A DNA stretch of 64,000 bases. Source: CAIUSP01 sp964594365 (GTDB taxonomy: Bacteria; Actinomycetota; Thermoleophilia; Solirubrobacterales; 70-9). The stretch covers positions 12,332-76,331 of the forward strand of contig CAZQMB010000007.1 in assembly GCA_964594365.1 (NCBI GenBank), in the 5' to 3' direction. Below are positions 54,543 through 62,297 of the stretch, one piece after another. How positions within the stretch are numbered: position 1 is the stretch's first letter; each line of letters opens with the position of its first letter. The notes beneath the pieces are model-generated. The model was not told the origin of the DNA. It searched no databases and worked only from the letters and a program-made list of their open reading frames with translations. Both the position numbers and the translations under genes were made by a program.

Positions 54543-55346
54543 ATGAGTATTCCTTTGGCAGCTGCAGCTGTGGTTAACGAGACATGGCTTTGGATCGGAT
54601 TCGCCGGTATGGCGGCGGGCGCGATCTTGATCGCCATGATCGGAACCAGTCTGCCGGCAAAGGAGCGTCATCACGCGATTGCTTCCTTCCTCGTCTGTCT
54701 GATCGCTACCGCGGCTTACTTCGCGATGGCGACCGGTTCCGGCGTTCTGGAATCTGCTCGCGGGATCGATGTCTACTTTGCCCGCTACATCGATTGGGCG
54801 TTCACCACTCCCCTGCTTCTCGTCGGCCTGTTGATGGTCGGCCTTCCGTCGCTCCGCGGCGGTGGTGAAGACGGGCGAGAGAGGAACGCGCTCATCGGCG
54901 GCGTCATCGCAGCCGATGTGTTCATGATCGTGACCGGATTCGTTGCCGCGCTCACCGCTGACGAGACGAACAGGTATGTCTGGTACGGGCTCTCGTGCCT
55001 CGGCTTCCTGCTCGTGCTGGTTGCGGTTTGGGGGCCGGTATACACCGCGGCCAAGAAGCAGGGAGGAGAGACCAAGAAGCTCTGGGTCACTCTCGCCAGC
55101 GTCTTGACCGTGCTCTGGTTCATCTACCCGATCGTCTGGATCCTCGGCACCGAGGGTGAGGCAGTGATCAATCTGACCGCGGAAATCACGATCTTCGCGA
55201 TCGTCGATCTCCTGGCCAAGGTCGGATTCGGCCTGCTGCTCGTCACCGGAGTCAAGAAGGTCTATTCCAAGCGTCCGGCTCGCCGGAGCAGTGCCCGCAA
55301 GAGCACCGCGAAGAAGACCACCGCCAGGCGGAAGACGGCCCGGTAG
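54543..55346 (+). CDS. Type 1 microbial rhodopsin with DTG motif, predicted outward proton pump
   Basis: A 267-residue seven-helix retinal protein. Helix C reads RYIDWAFTTPLLLVG: D84 and T88 match bacteriorhodopsin D85 and T89, but G95 replaces the cytoplasmic proton donor D96 (DTG motif). The Schiff-base lysine is K226 with counterion D222. E204 and E214 match the proton-release glutamates E194 and E204. L92 (bacteriorhodopsin L93) suggests green absorption. Residues 242-267 form a polybasic tail with 12 Lys/Arg and no acidic residue. Strong ribosome site AAGGAGGATGA and a perfect terminator; monocistronic. No retinal or carotenoid gene is nearby. Confidence 0.93.
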   Translation: MSIPLAAAAVVNETWLWIGFAGMAAGAILIAMIGTSLPAKERHHAIASFLVCLIATAAYFAMATGSGVLESARGIDVYFARYIDWAFTTPLLLVGLLMVGLPSLRGGGEDGRERNALIGGVIAADVFMIVTGFVAALTADETNRYVWYGLSCLGFLLVLVAVWGPVYTAAKKQGGETKKLWVTLASVLTVLWFIYPIVWILGTEGEAVINLTAEITIFAIVDLLAKVGFGLLLVTGVKKVYSKRPARRSSARKSTAKKTTARRKTAR

Positions 55347-55390
55347 CAGCGATCAGCTGCGGTCCGACCGCAGCCACTGAGATTCATCGA

Positions 55391-55420
55391 GAGCCCCGGA
55401 GGAAACTCCGGGGCTCTTTT
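55391..55420 (+). terminator. Intrinsic terminator of the rhodopsin gene
   Basis: A perfect 11-bp stem GAGCCCCGGAG/CTCCGGGGCTC with a GAAA tetraloop followed by TTTT. It lies 45 nt after the rhodopsin stop. Confidence 0.93.
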
Positions 55421-55439
55421 CGTCGGCCGAGCGGGAGGC

Positions 55440-56885
55440 TCAGCCTTGAAGTGAGACCAGGCGCTCCTCGGTGAGTTCGAGGACCGAATAGGCGGGACCC
55501 TCGCGAGTGTTACCCGAGTCCTTGATACCGCCGTAAGGCATCTGGTCGGTACGGAAGGTCGGTGCCTCGTTGACCATCACACCTCCGAACTCGAGACGGT
55601 TCCCCGCCTCGATCGCCCGGCCGACGTCGCGGGTGAAGATCCCCGCCTGCAGGCCGAACTTGGCGTCGTTCGCCATCGAGATCGCCTGATCGAAGTCGGC
55701 GAACGGATGCAGTGTGCAAACGGGGCCGAACACTTCCTCGCACCACATCTTCTCCTCGCGCGGTGTCTCGGCCAACACGGTCGGTGCCAGACAGCGATCA
55801 TCGTCGACCAGATCGCCTCCGGCGAGCACCGTGGCACCCGCGGCGGCGGCCTCGTCCACCCAGCCCTTCACCCGATCCCTGTCTCCGCGGCTGATCAAAG
55901 GACCCACATCGGTCTCGTCGTCCATCGGATCGCCGACCTTCAGTTCCTCGACCTTGGCGAGGAAGCGCTCCCTGAAGTCGTCGATCAGGGACTCGTGCAC
56001 CAGGATCCGCTGGATCGAGATACAGCTCTGGCCAGCATGGGAGAAGGCGTGGAGCTGGGCCTTGTCAGCTGCGGATTCCCAATCACCGTCCTCGCAGACG
56101 ATCATCGGAGCGGTCGAACCGAGCTCGAGGTTGACCTTCTTGCGAGCCGCCTCGGCCCGGATTCCCCAGCCGACCGGCGGTGAGCCAGTGAAGGTGATCG
56201 CTTTGGTAAGTGGATTCTCGACGATCGCCTGACCCACCTCCGAACCGCTGCCGCATACGACCTGGAGCCAGTTCTCGGGCAGACCTGCCTCGTAGAGGAT
56301 CTCGGTCAACTTGATCGCCGAGATCGGAGTGACGCCCGCGGGCTTCAGGACGGTCGCGTTGCCGGCCGCGATCGAAGGACCGAGCTTGTGGGCGACGAGG
56401 TTGAGTGGGAAGTTGAAGGGACTGATCGCACCGACCACGCCGTAAGGAATTCGCAGGATGAAGCCGAGCTTCCCCATCCCGGCCTCGCCAGCCTCCATCG
56501 GCACCATCTCCCCGCTCAACTTGAGGGCTTCGACCGCAGAGAACCGCAGAGTCCCAACCGTGCGGGCCGCTTCGACCCGCGCGGTCTTCAAGGGCTTGCC
56601 CGCCTCGGCAGCGATGGTCAGGGCGAGATCCTCCTGTCGCTCCGCGACGAGATCAGCGGCGCGATTGAGGACCTCGGCGCGCTGGTGCTGGGGAAAGCCA
56701 CCTGCCTCGAAGGCGGAATGCGCAGACTCACAGGCCCGGTCTACCGTGGCAGCGTCGCAGGTGGCGACCCGGCCGACCGGAGCCTCGTCATATGGGCTCA
56801 GGACCTCGTCCCAGGTTCCGGTCTCCAGTCGCTCTCCATCCACGAACAACGCGTGGTCACGAGCCTCGAAGGAATGCTTTGTCAT
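55440..56885 (-). CDS. NAD(P)-dependent aldehyde dehydrogenase
   Basis: A 481-residue ALDH. The cofactor segment SPFNFPLNLVAHKLGPS is near residue 150, the catalytic glutamate in LELGSTAP near 250 and the catalytic cysteine in GQSCIS near 285. It resembles lactaldehyde/succinate-semialdehyde-type enzymes; the substrate is not fixed. Retinal dehydrogenase activity next to a rhodopsin gene is conceivable but unsupported. Start ATG 56885 has a ribosome site GGGAGAG. It converges on the rhodopsin gene. Confidence 0.9.
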   Translation of the reverse strand: MTKHSFEARDHALFVDGERLETGTWDEVLSPYDEAPVGRVATCDAATVDRACESAHSAFEAGGFPQHQRAEVLNRAADLVAERQEDLALTIAAEAGKPLKTARVEAARTVGTLRFSAVEALKLSGEMVPMEAGEAGMGKLGFILRIPYGVVGAISPFNFPLNLVAHKLGPSIAAGNATVLKPAGVTPISAIKLTEILYEAGLPENWLQVVCGSGSEVGQAIVENPLTKAITFTGSPPVGWGIRAEAARKKVNLELGSTAPMIVCEDGDWESAADKAQLHAFSHAGQSCISIQRILVHESLIDDFRERFLAKVEELKVGDPMDDETDVGPLISRGDRDRVKGWVDEAAAAGATVLAGGDLVDDDRCLAPTVLAETPREEKMWCEEVFGPVCTLHPFADFDQAISMANDAKFGLQAGIFTRDVGRAIEAGNRLEFGGVMVNEAPTFRTDQMPYGGIKDSGNTREGPAYSVLELTEERLVSLQG

Positions 56886-56988
56886 GCGGCTTTCTCTCCC
56901 GTCGCTCTGCGACCAGAGGATTCCCCCGGTCGGTTGTCAGACTGCTGGAGATTAGGCGAGGCGAGCGGCTCGTGCAGACGATCAGGCA

Positions 56989-58239
56989 TCAGGATGTGAG
57001 CCTCTGCGCCCGCTCGCGTACCTCGGCCAGCGCCTCGTCGGCACCAGGTACCTCCCGCCCGCGCATCACGACCGAACCCGCCACCACCGCGGTGTCCACC
57101 GCCTCGGACGGCGCTCCGTAGACGAGTCGCGCATCGAGATCCCCAGCGGCCATCTCGGGCTTCTGGAGATCGAGCAGGAGGAAGTCGGCTGCCGCTCCCT
57201 CGGCGATCGGGGAACCAGCGATCAACCTCGACCGTTCACCTCTGGCCAGCGCAAGCACCTCGCCTGCCGGGGCCACCGAGGGATCGACCGCCTGGTGCTT
57301 CTGCAGCAGGGCGAAGATCTTCGCCTCCTCGAACATGTTCAGGTTGGAGTTCGAGGAGGGTCCATCGGTTCCCAGTGCGAGGTCCACCCCTCTCTCCAGC
57401 GCGGCTGTGTAGGGAAGTACTCCTCCCACCGCCAGTTTCATGTTCGCGCACGGGTTCGTCACCACGGTCGAGCCTCGCTCGGCGATCAGCTCCATCTCGG
57501 ATTCGTCGAGCCAGACCCCATGGGCGAGGATCGCGAGCGGACCGAGTGCCCCCAGGCTGTCGAGGTACTCGGCCGGTCGCTTTCCGGTGCGCTCCAGGCA
57601 CTGCTGTACCTCGTGCTCGGTCTCGGACAGGTGGATGTTGAAGATGGCGTCTCGCTCCTGCATCAATTCAGCGAGTCCGGTCAGCGACTCCTCGCTGACC
57701 GTGTAGATGGCATGCGGCGCTATGCACGGTGTCACCAACGGTCCCATCTCACCGAGCCGATCGAGGAACTCGGCCGATTCGGCAACCAACTCCGGGGCCT
57801 TTCCCGGGTCCATCTGGTCGATCACGGCCTGACCCGCGGCGACGCGCACGCCGGCATCGACCGCTGCCTGGGCTACCTGATCTGAGTTCCAGTAGACGTC
57901 GTAGAACTTCGTGGTTCCGGAGCGCAGCATCTCGACGGTGGCGAGCTTCGCTCCCCAATAGACATCCTCGGGCGTCAGCTTCGCCTCCGCCGGCCAGATC
58001 ATCTCCTCGAGCCACTTCATCAACGGGAGGTCGTCGCCGTAAGCGCGAAAGAGGGTCATCGCCGAGTGTGTGTGGCAATTGACCATCGGCGGGGTGATCA
58101 GCATCCCGTCGGCCTCGATCACCCGATCGCCCTCGGCGGGCGAGAGGTCAGCGCTGATCGCCGCGATTACTCCATCCTCGCAGCGGATGGAAACGCGATC
58201 CCCATCGAGCAGTGCATCTGCGACGAATAGTGGCTCCAT
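56989..58239 (-). CDS. Amidohydrolase, 5'-methylthioadenosine/S-adenosylhomocysteine deaminase-like
   Basis: A 416-residue metal-dependent deaminase. NCHTHSAMTLFRAYGDDLPL near residue 54 is the MtaD/SahH-deaminase hallmark. HLSETEHEVQQC near 200, AHGVWLDESE near 237 and GTDGPSSNSNLNMFEE near 288 complete the site. It probably deaminates the adenine moiety of MTA or SAH; other N-heterocycles are possible. ATG 58239 lies 6 nt after TAGCCT (leaderless). Confidence 0.88.
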   Translation of the reverse strand: MEPLFVADALLDGDRVSIRCEDGVIAAISADLSPAEGDRVIEADGMLITPPMVNCHTHSAMTLFRAYGDDLPLMKWLEEMIWPAEAKLTPEDVYWGAKLATVEMLRSGTTKFYDVYWNSDQVAQAAVDAGVRVAAGQAVIDQMDPGKAPELVAESAEFLDRLGEMGPLVTPCIAPHAIYTVSEESLTGLAELMQERDAIFNIHLSETEHEVQQCLERTGKRPAEYLDSLGALGPLAILAHGVWLDESEMELIAERGSTVVTNPCANMKLAVGGVLPYTAALERGVDLALGTDGPSSNSNLNMFEEAKIFALLQKHQAVDPSVAPAGEVLALARGERSRLIAGSPIAEGAAADFLLLDLQKPEMAAGDLDARLVYGAPSEAVDTAVVAGSVVMRGREVPGADEALAEVRERAQRLTS

Positions 58240-58245
58240 CTACTC

Positions 58246-58251
58246 AGGCTA
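58246..58251 (-). promoter_or_regulatory. -10 box TAGCCT, leaderless promoter
   Basis: On the minus strand TAGCCT ends 6 nt before ATG 58239 of the amidohydrolase gene. Confidence 0.55.
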
Positions 58252-58268
58252 GATCAGAAAGCAGGTAC

Positions 58269-59342
58269 TTAGTGCCTGATCGTGATCACATCGCCGTCGG
58301 CCACCACATAGTCGCGGCCCTCGGTCCGCAGGAGGCCCTTGTCGCGTGCAGCCGGATAATCACCGAGCTCGACCAGATCCGACCAGGTCACTACCTCGGC
58401 CTTGACGAAGCCCTCCTGGATATCGGTGTGGATCTTCCCGGCGGCGTCCCAGGCGGTTCCACCTCGCGGCAGGGTGCGTGCCACCGCCTCGGTCTCCAGA
58501 CCGGCGGTGAAGAAGGTGATCAGATCCAGCAGATCGAAGGCTGCCCTGATCAAACGCTCGAGGCCCGATCCCTCGATCCCCAGTTCCTCGCGCATCTCCA
58601 TGGCCTCGGCGGAGTCGAGCTCACGCAACTCCGACTCGACCCTGGCCGAGATCGCAACTGCGCCGGCTCCGGCCGCCGCAGCTCGCTCGGCTACATCCGC
58701 TGGCACCTCGACTTCGCCCTCCTCCACATTGGCGACATAGAGAACCGGTTTCGAGGTCAGCGCAGAGAGTCGCATGGCGGCGTCAGGAGCGGCTTCAGGG
58801 GGCGGGAACTCCCGAACCGGCTTGCCCTCCTCGAGGCCCGCCACCACCGCCTGCAGCCAGTCGCGCTCTGCAATCGGCTCCTCATCGCCCGAGCGGGCTT
58901 CCTTGACCAGCCGCTCCAGCCGGCGCTCGGCCTGCTCGAGGTCAGCCGCCAACAACTCCGTGTCGATCAGGTCGAGATCCGCGATCGGGTCGATCCGGCC
59001 CTCCGGATGGGTGACATCACCGGAGTCGTGGACCCTGACCACGTGACAGATCGCGTCGGTCTCTCGGATGGCCGCGAGGAAGCGATTGCCCAGGCCTTCG
59101 CCTTGCGCTGCACCCTGAACCAGTCCCGCGATGTCGTGGAACTCGACCGTTGCCGGGGTGACCTTGGAGGCGTTCAAGGTTGCCGCGAGCTCATCCAACC
59201 GCTCGTCGGGTACCTCGACGATCGCGACATTGGGATCGATCGTGGTGAACGGATAGGCACCCGTCTCGGCGCCCGCCGCCGTGAGCGCGTTGAACAGCGT
59301 GGACTTGCCTGCGTTCGGCATACCGACTATCCCGATCTTCAT
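58269..59342 (-). CDS. ychF: Redox-regulated ATPase YchF (OLA1 family)
   Basis: A 357-residue Obg-like ATPase. P-loop GMPNAGKSTLFNAL is at residues 7-20, FHDIAGLVQGAAQGEGLGNRF near 68, and the C-terminal TGS-like domain includes GGTAWDAAGKIHTDIQEGF near 300. It binds ribosomes and ATP; its role is in translation and stress. It starts 31 nt after the PAP2 gene with a GGAGG ribosome site, so it is probably in the same operon. Confidence 0.95.
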   Translation of the reverse strand: MKIGIVGMPNAGKSTLFNALTAAGAETGAYPFTTIDPNVAIVEVPDERLDELAATLNASKVTPATVEFHDIAGLVQGAAQGEGLGNRFLAAIRETDAICHVVRVHDSGDVTHPEGRIDPIADLDLIDTELLAADLEQAERRLERLVKEARSGDEEPIAERDWLQAVVAGLEEGKPVREFPPPEAAPDAAMRLSALTSKPVLYVANVEEGEVEVPADVAERAAAAGAGAVAISARVESELRELDSAEAMEMREELGIEGSGLERLIRAAFDLLDLITFFTAGLETEAVARTLPRGGTAWDAAGKIHTDIQEGFVKAEVVTWSDLVELGDYPAARDKGLLRTEGRDYVVADGDVITIRH

Positions 59343-59373
59343 ACGGTCGCCTCCAGATGCCCGGTGCGACCGG

Positions 59374-59877
59374 TCAAGAGACGAGACCGAGCGGCCAGAC
59401 CAGGCCGAGGATCGTGCCGAGGATCGCGCCCGCGATCACATCGCTCGGGTAGTGCATACCGAGATAAGGCCGACAGAACGCGATCGCGAAGGCGAGGATG
59501 AACAGGAGCGCCGCAGTGTCGTCCACCCGCGTCATCGCCGTAGCGGCGGCAAAGGACGAGGTGGCGTGGGCCGAGGGGAAGCTGAGCGAGCTCGGCGCTC
59601 CTCCGATCGGGGGGTATCCCGGGATCTGCGGGCGGGGGCGCCTGACCGCCAACTTGACCAGGAAGTTCAAGACGATTCCGACCGGTCCGAGCACGCCGGC
59701 GAACAGCCACTCCCAGCGGTCGGCCGGATCGACCAGGGCGAAGAGGATGCCCAGGGCGAACCAGATCGCGCCGTGCTCTCCGATCTTGCCGAGCACTCTG
59801 GCGATCGTCTCGGGGACGCGGCCGTGGCCGCGGGTTCGCATCGCATAGAGCACACGTCTGTCTAGATCGGCGAGCAA
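59374..59877 (-). CDS. PAP2-family membrane phosphatase
   Basis: A 167-residue integral membrane phosphatase. The three PAP2 motifs are KLAVRRPRP near residue 74, SFPSAHATSS near 98 and YLGMHYPSDVIAG near 138. Four to five transmembrane segments are visible. Likely substrates are undecaprenyl diphosphate or a lipid phosphate. TTG 59877 is used as start; no ATG gives a complete first helix. Upstream of ychF in a minus-strand operon. Confidence 0.87.
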   Translation of the reverse strand: MLADLDRRVLYAMRTRGHGRVPETIARVLGKIGEHGAIWFALGILFALVDPADRWEWLFAGVLGPVGIVLNFLVKLAVRRPRPQIPGYPPIGGAPSSLSFPSAHATSSFAAATAMTRVDDTAALLFILAFAIAFCRPYLGMHYPSDVIAGAILGTILGLVWPLGLVS

Positions 59878-59911
59878 CTGTGCGTGTACGACCGGTTCGA
59901 GGCTCCCGACG

Positions 59912-60148
59912 CTAGGCGTCGCTGAACCCGATCCGCTGATCTGTCGAAGCCACCCGGATGAACGCCACCTTCGCGAGGTCGACCGAGAGCTGGCCGTCCT
60001 CCGTCTCGAGATCGTGCCATCCCTCGCCGCCGTCGAGCGCCTTCCGCAGATCGGCCATCTGCTTGGCCGTCATCCGGACCGCAGCCACCTGGCCGCCGGA
60101 AAAACCGATCTCGGCCCTTTCGGACCCCTTCTTCTTCGCTTGAGCCAT
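59912..60148 (-). CDS. Small protein of unknown function
   Basis: A 78-residue soluble protein, not recognised. It begins with a basic stretch (AQAKKKGSERAEIG) and has an alternating beta pattern: GFSGGQVAAVRMTAKQM, then WHDLETEDGQLSVDLAKVAFIRV. The pattern of a short strand-helix-strand domain ending in VAFIRV looks like a small binding domain. It starts 2 nt after the methylmalonyl-CoA epimerase gene, so it is cotranscribed and the frame is likely real. Confidence 0.7.
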   Translation of the reverse strand: MAQAKKKGSERAEIGFSGGQVAAVRMTAKQMADLRKALDGGEGWHDLETEDGQLSVDLAKVAFIRVASTDQRIGFSDA

Positions 60149-60150
60149 GA

Positions 60151-60561
60151 TCAGTGGACCTCCGCCGGTTGGACTATTTCGGTCAATACCCCGCCAGTCG
60201 AGCGGGGGTGAAGGAAGGCAACGCGTGAGTCGCGGATTCCGCGACGTGGCTCACTGTCGATCAACTCGATCCCTTGCTCCGCAAGCTCTGCGAGCGCGGC
60301 GCTTACGTCTGCGACCGCGTACGCAACGTGATGCAGACCCGGACCCTTCTTGGCGAGGAACTTGCCGACCGGCGTGTCCTCGCTCAGGGGCTCGAGCAAC
60401 TCGATATGCCCGTCGCCGACATCGAGCAGAACCGCTTCGACGCCCTGCTCGGCGACCTTCTCACGGTGCACCAAGGGCATCCCGAGTGTCTTCTCGTAGA
60501 GGGCGATCGCCGAATCGAGATCGGCAACGGCGATTCCCACGTGGTCGATACGGTCGAGCAT
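60151..60561 (-). CDS. mce: Methylmalonyl-CoA epimerase
   Basis: A 136-residue vicinal-oxygen-chelate enzyme. IDHVGIAVADLDSAIALYE at residues 5-23, HIELLEPL near 59 and GLHHVAYAVADV near 80 carry the metal-binding histidines and glutamate. It interconverts R- and S-methylmalonyl-CoA between propionyl-CoA carboxylase and methylmalonyl-CoA mutase. The acyl-CoA carboxylase alpha chain at 5 kb and sucCD fit the same pathway. ATG 60561; the frame upstream is a shadow of the M20 gene. Confidence 0.92.
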   Translation of the reverse strand: MLDRIDHVGIAVADLDSAIALYEKTLGMPLVHREKVAEQGVEAVLLDVGDGHIELLEPLSEDTPVGKFLAKKGPGLHHVAYAVADVSAALAELAEQGIELIDSEPRRGIRDSRVAFLHPRSTGGVLTEIVQPAEVH

Positions 60562-60572
60562 CCAGCCGGAGT

Positions 60573-61925
60573 CTAGTCGGGCTGCATGAGCCGCTGCGGG
60601 AGGTCGAAGAAGAACTCTGCCGCCAACTCGAGATCGCTCACCATCGCGCGCTCGTCGGCTGCGTGCATCAGGGGCGCGGCGTCGAACAGCCCCTGATCGC
60701 GACGCGGAAAGAACCCGTACACGTAGGAGTCGGGGAAGGCCTTGCGGAAGGCGTTGCTGTCGCTGAAGAAGGGGGTTGCGATCGGCGCCACGCGCGCACC
60801 CGGATCGACCTCGTCGACCCACTCGGCTATCGCGTCCCGCAGAGGGGACTCGGGCTCGGAGGCATTACCGGGGACGGCCTCGACGAACTCGATCTCGTAA
60901 TCGCCCTCGCCCAAGAGCGCCTCGGCGCGCTCGCGAGCTTCGCGCTCTCCACACTCGGGTGGGATGCGACAGTCGATGAAGACCTCGGCGGCAGCGGGTA
61001 TCACGTTGGCTTTGTCCGAGGCCGAGACCATGGTCGGAGACATCGTGATCCCCAGCATCGGTCCGACCAGGTAATCGACCAACCGTTGATCGGCGGCGCG
61101 CATCCGCTCCACCTCACCCGCGACCTCGTCGGGCGAGACGGGAGAGCCCTTGACCGCTGAGAGGAAGGCCAGGCCGTCGCGACTGGGCTCGGGCGGAGGC
61201 TGCTCGGTGAAGCGAGCGATCAGCGGGGCGAGCTTGATCAAGGCGTTCTCGGAGATGGCGGGCTGAGATGCATGGCCCGCGCTGCCGCGCGAGCGGATCT
61301 TGAACCTCATCAGACCCTTCTCGGAGTGACAGATCTCGTAGAAACGCTGACCGTCGAGCTCGAAGGAATCCCCGCCGCCCTCGTTGACGATGTAGTCGGC
61401 CTGGACGAGATCCGGGTGCTCGCTGCAGAGCCAGATCGCACCGCGGGTGCCGCTGGTTTCCTCGTCGCAGGTGAGGATCAGCTTCAGGTCACCGCTCGGA
61501 GGGCGCCAGCCGGCCTCGGCGAGTGCGATCGCTGCAGATACCTCGCAGGCGACCTGGCCCTTCATGTCGATCGCGCCACGGCCCCAGACGACCCCGTCGA
61601 TCAGATCTCCACTCCATGGGTCGTGCTGCCAGTCGGAGGTATCGGCCTTGACGGTGTCGACATGGGCGAGGAAGGCGAGATTCTTCCCGGGCTCCTGACC
61701 GGGCAGCCGTGCCACGAGATTCGCCCTCGTGGGCTCGGCCTCGAGCAGATGGCACTCGAAGCCCGCCGACTCGAGCATCTCGAGCAGGAACTGCTGCAGC
61801 GGCAACTCGTTACCGGGTGGATTGACCGTGTCGAACCGGATCAGCTTGCGGGTCAACTCGACCGCAGTCGAGCCGAGCGATTCCGGTGCCGCCAGTCGGG
61901 CGGAGGAGGGCAGGTCAGCACTCAT
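60573..61925 (-). CDS. M20-family metallopeptidase / amidohydrolase
   Basis: A 450-residue zinc peptidase-like enzyme (ArgE/DapE/carboxypeptidase G2 group). Zinc ligands are FLAHVDTV near residue 87, GAIDMKGQVA near 118 with the catalytic D120 region, and CDEETSGTRGA near 152. The dimerisation domain includes GSAGHASQP near 215. Substrate unknown; N-acyl amino acid or dipeptide hydrolysis is typical. ATG 61925 follows TATCGT at 8 nt. The epimerase gene follows after 11 nt. Confidence 0.88.
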   Translation of the reverse strand: MSADLPSSARLAAPESLGSTAVELTRKLIRFDTVNPPGNELPLQQFLLEMLESAGFECHLLEAEPTRANLVARLPGQEPGKNLAFLAHVDTVKADTSDWQHDPWSGDLIDGVVWGRGAIDMKGQVACEVSAAIALAEAGWRPPSGDLKLILTCDEETSGTRGAIWLCSEHPDLVQADYIVNEGGGDSFELDGQRFYEICHSEKGLMRFKIRSRGSAGHASQPAISENALIKLAPLIARFTEQPPPEPSRDGLAFLSAVKGSPVSPDEVAGEVERMRAADQRLVDYLVGPMLGITMSPTMVSASDKANVIPAAAEVFIDCRIPPECGEREARERAEALLGEGDYEIEFVEAVPGNASEPESPLRDAIAEWVDEVDPGARVAPIATPFFSDSNAFRKAFPDSYVYGFFPRRDQGLFDAAPLMHAADERAMVSDLELAAEFFFDLPQRLMQPD

Positions 61926-61933
61926 CGGTGGAA

Positions 61934-61939
61934 ACGATA
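61934..61939 (-). promoter_or_regulatory. -10 box TATCGT, near-leaderless promoter of M20 gene
   Basis: On the minus strand TATCGT ends 8 nt before ATG 61925. Confidence 0.5.
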
Positions 61940-62119
61940 CTCGTGCGCAGACAGGCGTGAATTCAGCGCCGAGAGGACGAATCCGAAAGCTCTCCCAAAT
62001 CCGCAACTCCTGCCTCGGTGGACTGTTCTTATGGGTGCGTCTGAGGCCGAGGCGCATCGTCTAACTCAAGGCAGGGAGACGATCCGTCGGCCAAAGCGTC
62101 GAAAGCCGGGGAGTGGACA

Positions 62120-62154
62120 GGAGGGTCGGGCGATGCCCGGCCCTCCCCCCTTTT
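62120..62154 (+). terminator. GC-rich hairpin with T-run on the plus strand
   Basis: A 12-bp stem (62120-62131 with 62135-62146, loop GAT, one U-G pair) followed by CCCC and TTTT. The wobble pairs only in plus-strand RNA; in minus-strand RNA it is an A-C mismatch. No plus-strand gene precedes it, while the choice-of-anchor gene on the minus strand ends 2 nt away. It may still serve that gene as a hairpin without a T-run. The 231-nt gap around it holds nothing else I can recognise beyond the M20 promoter box. Confidence 0.4.
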
Positions 62155-62156
62155 CT

Positions 62157-62297
62157 CTACCTGGCCACCTGCACGACGATCGACTTGGCTCCGCCGCTCA
62201 CCGGGTTGGTGGCGGTCACGCTCACCCGCCCGCCACGGGCTACGGCGGTCTTGAGGGCTCTCGAGTAGGCGAGGGTGACGGTGGGCTGCTGGCCCGC
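62157..62297 (-). repeat. 141-bp direct repeat, copy 1
   Basis: Identical base for base to 63309-63449, offset 1152 nt. It encodes the last 46 residues and the stop of the choice-of-anchor gene. Similarity continues beyond but with many differences. Confidence 0.93.

Noticed and set aside
55440..56885. Retinal-metabolising dehydrogenase linked to the rhodopsin
   Set aside because: Convergent orientation and a terminator between the genes; the sequence is a generic aldehyde dehydrogenase.
58212..59501. 429-codon plus-strand frame
   Set aside because: Antisense to ychF; composition is Arg/Gly/Leu-rich and no family is recognisable.
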